Made by a program: the position numbers and the translations under genes
The notes under the pieces: generated by a model
What the model saw: the letters and a program-made list of their open reading frames with translations, nothing else
The model's database searches: none
Told to the model about the DNA's origin: nothing
NCBI GenBank assembly: GCA_031411655.1
Contig: JANOBM010000040.1
Coordinates: 1-64,000, forward strand
Direction: 5' to 3'
Origin: UBA6163 sp031411655
GTDB lineage: Bacteria; Planctomycetota; Planctomycetia; Pirellulales; Pirellulaceae
Length of the DNA stretch: 64,000 bases
Shown here: piece after piece, positions 47,401 to 55,816 of the stretch
How the letters are laid out: the number at the start of each line of letters is the position of its first letter
How positions within the stretch are numbered: position 1 is the first letter of the stretch

Positions 47401-47808
47401 GATGACAGTCTGCCCCGGATTCGTGGGTGAACCGGTGATTGTCAAACTGTCGGTAATATCGAGGTCGCCATCGCCGGGACCAGGTAGGCTTCCGTTTCGC
47501 GGGATCGACAAGTCATAGACACCGGCAGGTAATCGGATGGAGTCAGCCCCCGGTCGATTGTTTGCCGCGATAATGGCACTGCGTAGGGTACAGCGGTTAT
47601 TGCCGGCACCGTCGACGCCACATATTCCTGTCGCGCTGTCAGTAAACGTGTCAACGATAAACGCCGCAAGAACTCGGCGAGCTTCCAATCGTTCCACGCC
47701 CAATTGGCGGCGATACCGACGCGATCCTTGCGACGAATTCCTGCGTCGATTTAACGGGCTCGATGAAGCATCAGCGGCATATCGATCTGCAACACGGGGT
47801 GCGGTCAT
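41497..47808 (-). CDS. Giant secreted beta-helix protein with DUF11, FG-GAP-like and dockerin regions
   Basis: 2,103 residues. The N-terminus carries RRNSSQGSRRYRRQLGVERL followed by EARRVLAAF, the LExR-x-VLA signal. Residues about 60-740 are parallel-beta-helix repeats of the outer-membrane-protein type (GGGI...NS.ISNNTS). Residues about 745-1140 hold Ig/cadherin-like repeats opening with TVTANNSPLAVTED. Next come a DUF11-like segment (about 1150-1255), a SdrD-B-like segment with DMNRNGTVESGEELPGVKVF, and FG-GAP-like repeats (NDLNGDGKPDFVAA). A type I dockerin lies at about 2000-2060, with paired calcium loops DVDNSGSVTARDALVVIN and DVNGDGKLTASDALQIIN. Dockerins bind cohesins, so this may be a matrix or surface complex component. 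Confidence 0.88.
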   Translation of the reverse strand: MTAPRVADRYAADASSSPLNRRRNSSQGSRRYRRQLGVERLEARRVLAAFIVDTFTDSATGICGVDGAGNNRCTLRSAIIAANNRPGADSIRLPAGVYDLSIPRNGSLPGPGDGDLDITDSLTITGSPTNPGQTVIDANQLDRVFTVSAAILPTAVTAILSGLTIQGGLSPMGLPSGGIDAGSNTNLEIRDTIVRNNRADTSSGSNFGDSDGGGIGTSGNLLLNNASVINNSAEDFGGGIAMLNAGTLSITNSVISNNTSGNQGGGIWAGNGLNYQITISQSTIRGNESTNAEGGGLYVDGGGSAARVTLNTVVFDTNKASLSGGGAYLYKVASVTQTGGSYLRNESSDAGGGLYVLENGAVSIDATTFTNNTSVNGGGGISILTDATIRNALFQQNSVTGVAIPGAFRFDLGGGGIGIVQGTLVRPTVTIQDSSILNNTAPLAGGIGAANANVTIVNSTIDGNQSVGTVGGAGGIGLAQDDIGGVAANRVRLTVTNSTISNNTSAAEAGGIGIADANATLTGSEITGNSTTGGRGGGIGIIGLSNNPTLTVVRSTIDNNQANGDGGGIAAADAGFFVSNSTISNNTSGGNGGGIAFANTVPTLTGAVEFSTIASNRTTGFGSNVAVNGSVTRFLSSIVSDPLGSAPLFNFVSGGPGQVSSQGFNLVSDNSSSFASGGDLINVNPNLAALADNGGPVRTRALSAGSRAIDAGANAPLTVDARNFPRPVDGDGNGVARNDIGSFERAAATVTVTANNSPLAVTEDVTATLNLVPLVTVTGSASAPTFTITTQPARGTATLVGGMLTYRPVANDFTTTPLTLVYTARVGTVSDPGTITINIASINDPPVFTADPVRTTPAGTPLSIPIANLLANDTVGPANEVGTPAIGIVNALTSRGSSAVRSGGNIVYTPRAGVTGNDVISYTITDGRLSANATVTVNVTAGVVVTANNSPLAVTEDTTATLNLRPLVTVTGSVASPTFTLTTQAARGMGSINGTTLTYVPAANDFTTTPLTLVYTATVGAVSDVGTITINIAPVNDPPVANNDTVNAVSGAITSIPFTTLLANDTRGPVNENSQTLTITSVTQPANGSVSLNATNLTYTAPAGFVGTTSFTYTATDSGGATDTASVTVNVAPAGQATDLAVSLFGPTSAFAGENVTYFINVFNNGPNAAVNVSFRDVLPAGLTLVSGTAGSATVTASGQTVTANLGTINSGQSVSITIVAFVASNATGSFTNTVSVSSTTADSVLANNVDSLTTSIDTPPILHTLTTGLGDGGVTLQVDSFGVFGSGAFNVSSVASYDPVGVTNPAPAVFESFVAFRTTNVGTRQPIGDPSFSSGPPNGATLDTAVSGTTSRATSRFRIGNLIVNLVQRVEESLDSNGARIGSRLIQTYSIANPSASSTTLDLVRFNHADLLFDGSANDGGGVLFDATGKPTLFVTDPGSVGSSSTTFVGIDSSGGQSLATDRFTVDGFSQLSNLVFSGQPLQGTITGDLNGDGFIDVGQEYDVALALRNLLSIAPGQSATYETTTMFGNRPDSIVPQTSSTISGRVSNDMNRNGTVESGEELPGVKVFIDADGDRLLDPNEQSTTTDSNGRYLFPNVRIPSDRKANVVVQNPPSGSPITPEIGVTRSAIPTGNLSRALAATDFDRDGDNDLLVVNELGNDISVLLNDNSGRFVPSTPIQLGKRPQAISVWQATPSSAPVVAVAAVGTVSDKGSIYVVEGSSVRELSAGNGPVSVVVNDLNGDGKPDFVAASFRSGTIVSRMSGESNERILATARSPRSVISAQVNNDSFTDLIVVATGFEGDDSSEIIVLLGDGKGNFTPVKQTLPGRGSVDVAAANFDSDSADEIVIAGYNGTVNVYDFVGGKFQVIDSVSTQVGVESVAVQDVNSDGKPDLVFGNVKSETIELFINTGSGFVRNKTITGVASPSDVVIANLDNDSILDVAVSNLYGRTSPNFSLPSTATVLGLTVTEREVTLTANQTSTANFMFLVASSTATQTNSIRRFDVDNSGSVTARDALVVINSLRRQAGASGESTKTFQLHHADVNGDGKLTASDALQIINHMARQTRSVKKIDGESFASPIDTQSERTKAIDTLMSDESQIF

Positions 47809-47958
47809 GGCAATGCAGCTTAAATCAGTGGGAGGCTAGGCGGAATTCAACCAAAACGTGGTCAAAATGAGGGGTATCACTCGACGCGATACTAGTTGCC
47901 AAGAGGAACAGTTGCAACAATCGGGAGCGTTTCAAGTAGAATCACGGATGTCGCACAG

Positions 47959-47994
47959 TTCGGGCGAGCTCCGGGACTTCGGGCGAGCTCCGGG
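47959..47994. repeat. Two copies of a 17-bp motif, 19-bp spacing
   Basis: TTCGGGCGAGCTCCGGG occurs at 47959-47975 and 47978-47994, about 55 bases upstream of the cyclase start and 150 upstream of the divergent giant gene. The spacing of nearly two helical turns suits a dimeric regulator, but this is inference. Confidence 0.5.
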
Positions 47995-48048
47995 GCTTCG
48001 TGGCAGTGATCGATCGAAGTCAAAGCACCAAAGGCAGAATCAGCGGCC

Positions 48049-49908
48049 GTGCATAAATTAAGGGTAACCGTTTACGAAGACGATCGAGCTTTGTGGTCAG
48101 GCGAAGTGTTGCCGCCGCTTGAGGTTGGTCGTCAGCAAGAAACAGACCCCTCGTCCATGGAACTTCAAAACCAGTTGACGTTCCGCCGATTGGTGATGGC
48201 GCCGGTCAGCGCGCGAGGAATTCCGCGGCAAGCGATTCGCATTGAGTCGCCGACCCGCGCCCAAATGCGAATCATCAACGTTCATACGCGACTCTCCTTT
48301 GGAATCGGCGACGACGGCGATTTACTTCCCCCAGGCGAACAATATGTCGCCGATCAAGTGGTTCGAATCACGTTACCGGAGCGACGTTCTATTCAAGTCG
48401 CAATTATCGACGAATCATTGTCGCTAGATGATTCGTCTCTTCCTGGAAGCGGTAAAAGTAATTTTCGCACCATTGCCTTGGGGCCAAACACCTTTGATGG
48501 AGCGTCCCCTGCAAAACTGCGCAAAGTTCTTGACGGCGATCAAGGTGAAATTCGCGGTCGCGCGGCGGTTGACCTCGTTCGATCGGCTTTGGAGGTGGTT
48601 CGGCAAGCGGCTGGTTCGGATGGCTTCTTCGATGCCGCGTGCAGCTCCGCAGCTGAGATGATCGATCTCGATCGAGTCATGGTGCTTCTCTATGAAGGGG
48701 GAAGCTGGCATCCGCGCGCGGTGAAGTATTCAGATCCTGACAATGAGGTCCCGGAAGCCGATTTGAAGTACAGCGATGGATTGATTACACGGGTCCTTCG
48801 TACCAACAAAACCGTGATCTACGACCCGAACAATTACATGCACAGTGCCGGCTCGTCACTCATGCTTCTTGAACGAGCCGTTGCTTCACCGATTTGCGAT
48901 GAAACAGGCAAGGCCGTCGGCGTGCTGTATGGGGACCGTGAACTCGGCGGTATGTCCGGAGGTATGCCGATTGGAGAGTTGGAAGCCGCATTGCTGGAGG
49001 TTCTTGCTGGCGCCGTCTCATCGGGCCTGGCAAGGCAACGCGAAGAGCAACGCCGTGCGTCACTCACTCAATTCTTTTCACCGCGCATCGCCGAACAGCT
49101 AGAGAACAATCAAGACTGGCAGACTGGCCAAGATGCTGAGGTGAGTGTCCTATTTTGTGACATTCGTGGATTCAGTGGCGTGGCAGAGCGAGTCGGTCCC
49201 CAGCGTACGATCCAATGGATCAACGATATTCTCACAGAACTTAGCCAATGCGTTATGCGACACGACGGTGTACTTGTCGATTATGTTGGTGATGAGCTGA
49301 TGGCTATGTGGGGTGCGCCCGGTGAGCAGCCCGACCACGCCGAACGAGCTTGCAAAGCGGCCTGTGAAATGCTTAGCCAGACCGAACCACTTCGAAAACG
49401 CTGGAGCGATGTCACACCTGATGGTTTCGGTTTTGGAATAGGCGTCAATACCGGGATGGCGCGCGTTGGCAACACGGGCTCGAAGATCAAATTCAAATAT
49501 GGACCGCTGGGGAATGTGGTGAATTTGGCAAGCCGCGTCCAAGGCGTTACCAAACAAGCCGGTGTTCGTGCATTGCTCACCGCATCAACCGTCGCCGCCA
49601 TCTCGGGAAAGCAGTTTGACCTGCGCCGGATTTCAACCGTTGGCGTCGTCGGTATCCAGGAGCCGATCACCCTTTTCCAGTTGGGTTTCAATGAGCTCCC
49701 AACCTGGCGATCGATGAGAGACAAGTACGAATCCGCCTTATCTCTTTTCGAGCGGGCGGACTATTTAGGTGCCGCAAGGCAGTTAGCAACACTGATTCAT
49801 GACTTTCCCGATGACCAGCCGACTCTTATCCTTCTCGGTCGAGTTGTTGAAGCACTGACCGACAAATCAAAACCCGCCGATCACGTCTGGCGGCTTCGTA
49901 ACAAGTAG
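48049..49908 (+). CDS. Class III adenylate/guanylate cyclase with FHA-like and GAF domains
   Basis: 619 residues, GTG start (MHKLRVTVYE). Residues about 1-130 look like an FHA-type beta sandwich (RRLVMAPVSARGIPRQAIRI). A GAF domain lies at about 175-330 (MIDLDRVMVLLYEGG). The catalytic domain is at about 362-545: VSVLFCDIRGFSGV gives the first metal-binding Asp and DYVGDELMAMWGAP the second, so the enzyme should be active. Substrate choice (ATP or GTP) is not certain. A helical, possibly TPR-like C-terminus follows. It makes a cyclic-nucleotide second messenger in response to GAF and phosphopeptide cues. Divergent from the dockerin gene. Confidence 0.94.
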   Translation: MHKLRVTVYEDDRALWSGEVLPPLEVGRQQETDPSSMELQNQLTFRRLVMAPVSARGIPRQAIRIESPTRAQMRIINVHTRLSFGIGDDGDLLPPGEQYVADQVVRITLPERRSIQVAIIDESLSLDDSSLPGSGKSNFRTIALGPNTFDGASPAKLRKVLDGDQGEIRGRAAVDLVRSALEVVRQAAGSDGFFDAACSSAAEMIDLDRVMVLLYEGGSWHPRAVKYSDPDNEVPEADLKYSDGLITRVLRTNKTVIYDPNNYMHSAGSSLMLLERAVASPICDETGKAVGVLYGDRELGGMSGGMPIGELEAALLEVLAGAVSSGLARQREEQRRASLTQFFSPRIAEQLENNQDWQTGQDAEVSVLFCDIRGFSGVAERVGPQRTIQWINDILTELSQCVMRHDGVLVDYVGDELMAMWGAPGEQPDHAERACKAACEMLSQTEPLRKRWSDVTPDGFGFGIGVNTGMARVGNTGSKIKFKYGPLGNVVNLASRVQGVTKQAGVRALLTASTVAAISGKQFDLRRISTVGVVGIQEPITLFQLGFNELPTWRSMRDKYESALSLFERADYLGAARQLATLIHDFPDDQPTLILLGRVVEALTDKSKPADHVWRLRNK

Positions 49909-50205
49909 ACTCTGGATCACCACCCCATCCCTTCGTCGCCCAACTCTGTAATTCCCCGCCAAACGGCCGCAAACGCTTCACTCGCCAGCGCGGGGAACTC
50001 GCGATCGGGAATGCTGCTATCGCACCCTCGAGTTTGACGGGCAGTAAAACTGGATGGCTTAAGTAGGATTTCATGGTTTTTCCTTCAATGCGGATTCCTC
50101 TGCGTTTTGTGGTCGCGAGAGCGTTGCCGGTCGATCTCCAAAAATGGGCAATCGGTTACTTTCCGATTTTCCGCCGCTGGATAGGCAGTCACATAGGAGT
50201 TTCTG
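49909..50205. other. Intergenic region, nothing recognised
   Basis: About 297 bases. No repeat, promoter or terminator can be placed; the end contains the TAGGAG ribosome site of the next gene. Confidence 0.5.
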
Positions 50206-50892
50206 ATGACGCTAAGAACCGTGTCATTCTCGGTAATCATTCCGCCAACGCTCGCCGTACGAACTTCAAGGATGGTGAGATGCTTGATGGGCTGCATGAT
50301 GATTTCCGCCTCTCTGGCTCATTGTGATGACGAGTTTCCGGATGCGGCTGCGCTGGATCAAGCGGTGTACGAAACAACAAACGAAACATTTGACGAGCCC
50401 GTTTCATACGCGGATCCCATTACCGATCACGACGTGTCGGATGCCGAGTTTTCGGTGGATGCAATCCCCGAAGTGATAGATGAACCGGTAGCAACGGATT
50501 GCAATGGCGCACAATCCTGCCCAGGGGTCTGCCGCCATCCAGGATACCCCGAGAAACCGAAACATCCTCGCCCTGGTGATATCGATGAAGGAGATTGCCC
50601 CTCCAAGCGTTATCGGATGGATGACTGTCTCCGAAGTGGAGATCCCCATTGCGTCTACAAGTGGGCTACTCCGTCGATCACCGATAAGTACAGTGCGTGG
50701 TACGTCGGCGGCGGTGCATTCTTTCGAGGTCGCGGTCGAACGGCAGAAGAAGGAACCTGGGGACTAGACTATGACGGCCTGTTTGGCCACGCTCGCACGT
50801 GGCTGAACTACACATGCGGAAAGCGGCAAGGTGGCGAAGGTGCCTACGAAACCGACCATGTTCCGTTAAAGAAGAAGATCGTCGGCCACTAA
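50206..50892 (+). CDS. Small secreted Cys-containing protein, function unknown
   Basis: 228 residues, ATG preceded by TAGGAG. The N-terminus is a signal peptide (CLMGCMMISASLAHC), possibly from an internal start, with LAHC only loosely like a lipobox. An acidic linker follows (about 40-95). The C-terminal part (about 96-228) holds seven Cys, a CNGAQSCPGVCRHPGYP segment, and SAWYVGGGAFFRGRGRTAEE. Disulfides and an outer location are likely. I do not recognise the family. Confidence 0.65.
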   Translation: MTLRTVSFSVIIPPTLAVRTSRMVRCLMGCMMISASLAHCDDEFPDAAALDQAVYETTNETFDEPVSYADPITDHDVSDAEFSVDAIPEVIDEPVATDCNGAQSCPGVCRHPGYPEKPKHPRPGDIDEGDCPSKRYRMDDCLRSGDPHCVYKWATPSITDKYSAWYVGGGAFFRGRGRTAEEGTWGLDYDGLFGHARTWLNYTCGKRQGGEGAYETDHVPLKKKIVGH

Positions 50893-51205
50893 TGATTTGG
50901 TCGGCATCGGTCTTCTTGTATTTGATGAAACGACGTCACCAGGAGACGGAGTTCATTTAAGACTCGATACTAGCCCGGCTGAAATTCCCTTCTTTTCAAT
51001 CGGACTAAATAGACTGGATTCCGACGTGAACATTAGGCTTCAATAAAAATGGCCGAAGCCACAGCGAGTCATCGTCACCCGCTGAGACTTCGGCCGAATT
51101 TCACTTGATTGCAAGAATCCTGTGCAACAACGTCGAGCCGAATAAACCGCCCGAAAGCCCCAAGATCTCAGCCTCGGAGCAATCAAACGGAACAAGCAAT
51201 CTGCT
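50893..51205. other. Intergenic region holding the rpoC terminator
   Basis: About 313 bases between the small secreted-protein gene and rpoC. Apart from the hairpin at 51041-51095, nothing is recognised. Confidence 0.6.
51041..51095 (-). terminator. Terminator of the rpl-rpo operon
   Basis: Read on the minus strand, GGCCGAAG (51095-51088) and CTTCGGCC (51058-51051) pair perfectly. An inner CAGC/GCTG pairing also exists, and the hairpin is followed by ATTTTTATTG. This is a good intrinsic terminator about 110 bases after the rpoC stop. Confidence 0.8.
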
Positions 51206-54200
51206 TCAGTCCTGACCCCCGCCGAACATGCTGTCGAGCGTTTCGGTCGATTTCGGCGGCACTTCTGCAGCCGGCTTGCTCGGACGCGCTGGTTCGGCAG
51301 TCGCGCCTGAACCACCCGAACCACCCGAAAGCAGCGGGAAGCTGTCTTCCAAGCTAGGCGGCGCATCGGCAAGTTCCTGCATGGCTTCGCGACGGTAGTT
51401 GACCTCCGATTCCTGGAAGATTCGGAAGCCGGTACCAGCGGGAATGAGGTGGCCAAGGATCACGTTTTCCTTGAGTCCCACAAGTTTATCAACCTTGCCG
51501 GCAAGTGCCGCCTCGGTCAAGACTTTGGTCGTTTCCTGGAACGACGCGGCACTGATAAAGCTATTGGACTGTACCGCTGCCTTGGTGATTCCCAGCAGTT
51601 GCGTGCTTGCAGTCGCAGACTTCGGCTTTTTGCCTTTCGCTGGCGTTCCACCCATCGCTTCCACTTGGGCGTTACGCTCTTCGAAGGTTTCCTTCGGTAC
51701 GATCACACCTTCAGTGAAGTCGGTGTCACCCGGATTAGTAACCTTGGTGCAATGTCCGAGTTCCATGTTTGCACGGCGGAATTCGAATCGATCCATTACC
51801 AGTCCTGGAAGCAAGTTCGTATCGCCAGCATTCTCGATCTTCACCTTACGAAGCATTCTCGCAATGATGACTTCACAATGCTTATCGTTGATTTCCACGC
51901 GTTGTGCACGGTACACCTGCTGGATTTCGTGGAGCAGATACTGCTGAACCGCTTCTTCGCCGGACACCCGGAGAATGTCGTGTGGAACAAGCGGGCCATA
52001 AACCAGAGCCTGACCAGCTTTGACTACGTCGCCGGTATGAACCAAGAAACGCTTTCCAGCGGGTACCAGGTGCTCTCGCTCAATGCCTGATTCACTGCGA
52101 ACGATAATCGTTCGCTTACCGCGTTTGCGTTCGTTTAGTAATTCGACCGTTCCATCGACTTCGGCGATGATCGCTGGATCTTTCGGCTTGCGAGCTTCGA
52201 AGATTTCAGTAACTCGGGGCAAACCACCGGTGATGTCCGAAACGCCGCCCGTTTCACGAGGTGTTTCCGCCAGAACGGTACCAGGTTGAATCGGTGAACC
52301 GTCTTTCACTTTGATCGAAGCACGTTCTGGCAAGTACTGAACTTCGACTGTCTTGCCTTCGGTATCTTGAATCACGATCTGAGGGTGTAGTTCGCCCTTA
52401 TGCTCGACGATCAGCATTCGCATATTGCCACTAGGCTCGCGCTCCTGCCGCATCGTTTCGCCTTCGACGACATCTTCAAATCGAACAGTACCTTCGACTT
52501 CAGCCAGAATTGGAATCGAGTAGGGGTTCCAATCGCAAAGGGTCTGACCGTCTTTGACCTTCTCGCCCTCTTTGACCAAAAGTCGCGATCCTGTAGGAAC
52601 TTCGTACGACTCGATTTCACGCCCTCGGTCGTCCACCAAGCTGATTTCGCCGTTTCGATTGAGGACGACGTCAAAGCCTTCCTCATTCTTCACTGCACGC
52701 ATTCGAGTCAGTCGGACAACGCCACCCTTCTTGCACTTGATATCGCTTTCTTCAACCTGTTTGGACACGCTACCACCGATATGGAAGGTACGCATCGTCA
52801 ACTGAGTACCAGGTTCACCGATACTCTGAGCGGCGATGATACCAACGGCCATGCCTTCCTCAACAAGCGCACCGGTCGACATATCCATGCCGTAACAGGT
52901 TCGGCAAACACCCAACGGTGCATCACACGTTAACGGTGAACGCACTTGGATTTTTGACAATCCCATCAACTCGATCTTCCGCGCAATCGCGGGGGTGATC
53001 ATCTGGTTTTCAGCAACGATACTTTCATCGGTAACCGGATCGACAATCGATTGACGGCTCACTCGCCCGTTAATCGAATCGATCAATCGCACTTCGACTT
53101 TCTCACCTCGATAAACGACACCCTTGGTTACACCTTGCGTCGTACCACAGTCTTGCATGGTGACAACAACGTTTTGAGCAACGTCGGCAAGCTTACGCGT
53201 GAGGTAACCGCTGTCTGCCGTTTTAAGTGCCGTATCGGCTAGACCCTTACGAGCACCGTGCGTACTGGAGAAGTACTCGAGAACCGACAATCCCTCGCGG
53301 AAGTTGGCCTTGATCGGCGTTTCGATGATCTCGCCAGTTGGCTTCGCCATCAATCCTCTCATGCCTGCGAGTTGGCGAATCTGTTCGATACCACCTCGAG
53401 CACCGGAGTGCGCCATGAGATAAACGGGGTTGATATACCAGCCACCTTCGCGAACATCGTTTTCCATTGCTGACATCATGTCAGTCGTGATCGAGTTTCT
53501 CGCTGCCGTCCAAACGTCAAGCACCAATTGGTAGCGTTCGCCGCCGCTCATCAAACCGCGGTCAGCGGCCTTCTTGAGCTTCATCACTTCCTTCTCTGCT
53601 TCCTTGATGAAGTGAGTCTTACTATCAGGCGTAACGAGGTCGTCAGTCGCGAACGACAGACCGCTTCGTGTCGATTCACGGAAGCCCATCTGCATCATGT
53701 CGTCCAACAAGTTGATCGTCGCCTTACGACCAAGACGCTGATAACAATCGCTGATCACACTCGCCAAGTCACTAGACCGCATCGGGTAGTTGTAATAGTC
53801 CATCCCGACCGGAAGCATCATATTGAATCGATTTCGACCAGGGGTCGTTTCGATAATGGCACCATAATCATGATTGCCGGTGTCATTTTTGAGCTTCTGG
53901 TGCCTTGGCAAACGCAACTTGATTTTCGTATGAAGTTCGACAATGCCCTGGTTGAACGCCATGTCCAATTCATCGGGATTGGAGAAAATCATCCCTTCGC
54001 CCTTCCGGCCAGGAAGCTCAACGGTCACGTAGTAGCAACCCATGACGACGTCTTGCGACGGACTCATGATCGGTTTGCCGTTGCTGGGCGCGAACACATT
54101 GTTCGTACTCATCATCAACGTGTGGGCTTCCACTTGAGCCTCGATGGACAGCGGTAAGTGCACCGCCATCTGGTCGCCGTCGAAGTCAGCGTTAAACCCT

Positions 54201-55561
54201 TTACAAACCAACGGATGCAAGTGGATCGCGTTGCCTTCGACAAGGATAGGCTCGAATGCTTGGATCCCCATGCGGTGAAGCGTTGGAGCACGGTTGAGCA
54301 AAACGGGATGGTTCTTGATGACCTGCTCAAGGATATCCCACACCTCTTCGTCTTTTCGCTCAAGCATTTTCTTGGCCGACTTGATCGTATCGGCATGCCC
54401 AAGCTCCTTCAGCCGGCGGATAATAAACGGCTGGTACAGTTCAAGCGCGATCTTCTTGGGAAGGCCGCACTGATGCAATCGCAGACGGGGACCCACCACG
54501 ATGACGCTACGCGCCGAGTAATCGACTCGCTTTCCGAGCAGGTTTTCACGGAATCGCCCTTGTTTGCCTTTGATCATGTCGGTCAAAGACTTGAGTGGGC
54601 GATTACTCGAACCGAGTACCGGTCGCTTGCAGCGGTTATTGTCGAACAGCGCATCGACCGACTGCTGCAACATTCGCTTTTCATTGCGAATGATGACTTC
54701 AGGCGCATTCAAATCGACCAGCTTGCGCAACCGGTTGTTGCGGTTAATGATTCGACGATACAAGTCATTCAAGTCGCTGGTCGCGAAGTTACCGCTGTCG
54801 AGCAAAACGAGGGGGCGGAGATCCGGTGGAATGACCGGAATCACATCGAGTACCATCCACTCCGGTCGGTTGTCGCTATCTCGAATCGACTCGACGATCT
54901 TTAGTCGATTGATCAGATCTTTCTTCTTCTGTTTGCTGCCCGTTTCATGCAACTCCACTCGCAGCGTTTCGCTCAACTTGACGAGATCAAGGCGATTGAG
55001 CAACTTGCGAACCGCTTCGGCACCCATGTCGGCTTCAAATGAACCTTCGCCGTACTGGGTCCTCGCTGCTCGATATTCCTCCTCCGTCAATAATTGACGC
55101 TCTTCAAGCTCCGTAGTCCCCGGATCGATAACCACGTAGTCCTGGAAGTAGATCACCTTTTCTAGGCTACTCGTCTTCATGTCGAGCAAATTGCCCAACC
55201 GTGACGGCATCGCCTTAAAGAACCAAATGTGAACGATAGGCGCGGCGAGCTCAATGTGCCCCATCCGCTTACGGCGAACACGGCTATGCGTAACTTTCAC
55301 GCCGCATCGATCGCAAATCATGCCCTTGTACTTCATGCCGCGGTACTTCCCGCAGGCGCACTCCCAATCTTTTTCGGGACCAAAAATGCGTTCACAGAAC
55401 AAACCGTCTTTCTCGGGCCGATAAGTTCGATAGTTGATCGTTTCCGGTTTCTTGACTTCACCGAACGACCAACTCTTGATGTCCTGGGGCCGGGCCAGCG
55501 AAATTTTGACCGATGCATAGTCATTGATGCGGTCGTAATTGCTGTTTTCGCTAATCGACAT
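51206..55561 (-). CDS. rpoC: DNA-directed RNA polymerase subunit beta'
   Basis: 1,451 residues; the ATG has TAGGAG nine bases upstream. The N-terminal zinc-binding site shows ECACGKYRGMKYKGMICDRC. The catalytic magnesium loop NADFDGDQMAVHLPL lies at about residue 455-470. A second zinc site (CKKGG, CDAPLGVCRTCYG) follows near 900, and the bridge-helix region reads GARKGLADTALKTADSGYLT. The tail, about 80 residues, is Pro/Ser/Gly-rich (SGGSGGSGATAEPARPSKP) and unlike other bacterial beta' subunits. It follows rpoB after 255 bases, more than usual. Confidence 0.98.
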   Translation of the reverse strand: MSISENSNYDRINDYASVKISLARPQDIKSWSFGEVKKPETINYRTYRPEKDGLFCERIFGPEKDWECACGKYRGMKYKGMICDRCGVKVTHSRVRRKRMGHIELAAPIVHIWFFKAMPSRLGNLLDMKTSSLEKVIYFQDYVVIDPGTTELEERQLLTEEEYRAARTQYGEGSFEADMGAEAVRKLLNRLDLVKLSETLRVELHETGSKQKKKDLINRLKIVESIRDSDNRPEWMVLDVIPVIPPDLRPLVLLDSGNFATSDLNDLYRRIINRNNRLRKLVDLNAPEVIIRNEKRMLQQSVDALFDNNRCKRPVLGSSNRPLKSLTDMIKGKQGRFRENLLGKRVDYSARSVIVVGPRLRLHQCGLPKKIALELYQPFIIRRLKELGHADTIKSAKKMLERKDEEVWDILEQVIKNHPVLLNRAPTLHRMGIQAFEPILVEGNAIHLHPLVCKGFNADFDGDQMAVHLPLSIEAQVEAHTLMMSTNNVFAPSNGKPIMSPSQDVVMGCYYVTVELPGRKGEGMIFSNPDELDMAFNQGIVELHTKIKLRLPRHQKLKNDTGNHDYGAIIETTPGRNRFNMMLPVGMDYYNYPMRSSDLASVISDCYQRLGRKATINLLDDMMQMGFRESTRSGLSFATDDLVTPDSKTHFIKEAEKEVMKLKKAADRGLMSGGERYQLVLDVWTAARNSITTDMMSAMENDVREGGWYINPVYLMAHSGARGGIEQIRQLAGMRGLMAKPTGEIIETPIKANFREGLSVLEYFSSTHGARKGLADTALKTADSGYLTRKLADVAQNVVVTMQDCGTTQGVTKGVVYRGEKVEVRLIDSINGRVSRQSIVDPVTDESIVAENQMITPAIARKIELMGLSKIQVRSPLTCDAPLGVCRTCYGMDMSTGALVEEGMAVGIIAAQSIGEPGTQLTMRTFHIGGSVSKQVEESDIKCKKGGVVRLTRMRAVKNEEGFDVVLNRNGEISLVDDRGREIESYEVPTGSRLLVKEGEKVKDGQTLCDWNPYSIPILAEVEGTVRFEDVVEGETMRQEREPSGNMRMLIVEHKGELHPQIVIQDTEGKTVEVQYLPERASIKVKDGSPIQPGTVLAETPRETGGVSDITGGLPRVTEIFEARKPKDPAIIAEVDGTVELLNERKRGKRTIIVRSESGIEREHLVPAGKRFLVHTGDVVKAGQALVYGPLVPHDILRVSGEEAVQQYLLHEIQQVYRAQRVEINDKHCEVIIARMLRKVKIENAGDTNLLPGLVMDRFEFRRANMELGHCTKVTNPGDTDFTEGVIVPKETFEERNAQVEAMGGTPAKGKKPKSATASTQLLGITKAAVQSNSFISAASFQETTKVLTEAALAGKVDKLVGLKENVILGHLIPAGTGFRIFQESEVNYRREAMQELADAPPSLEDSFPLLSGGSGGSGATAEPARPSKPAAEVPPKSTETLDSMFGGGQD

Positions 55562-55816
55562 AACGGACGCTCCTATTTTAGATTCGCAAGGCGTTGATTC
55601 GTGGCTAATACCGCCGGCAGTCCCAAGCGGACAGGCTTCGACAGCTTAAGTGGCAATTCATTGGGTGGTAATCAAGGAAGCGAGAGTCAGCAGTGCATTC
55701 ATCTCGCATTCCATCTCGACTGAAACACCGTCGATCTGCAAACGATCGACGTCACATAGGAGCCTGTCATATCGAAATGACACTCGGCCCTACTTTCGTT
55801 GTTGCAACTTGATCCG
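55562..55816. other. rpoB-rpoC spacer
   Basis: A longer gap than the near-zero spacing in most bacteria. A small inverted repeat (TGTCAT-ATCGAA-ATGACA at 55765-55782) follows rpoB on the minus strand; it is too weak to call a terminator. Confidence 0.4.

Noticed and set aside
54158..54904. 248-residue frame opposite rpoC
   Set aside because: It lies wholly within rpoC and is an antisense shadow of strongly conserved codons; no family likeness.
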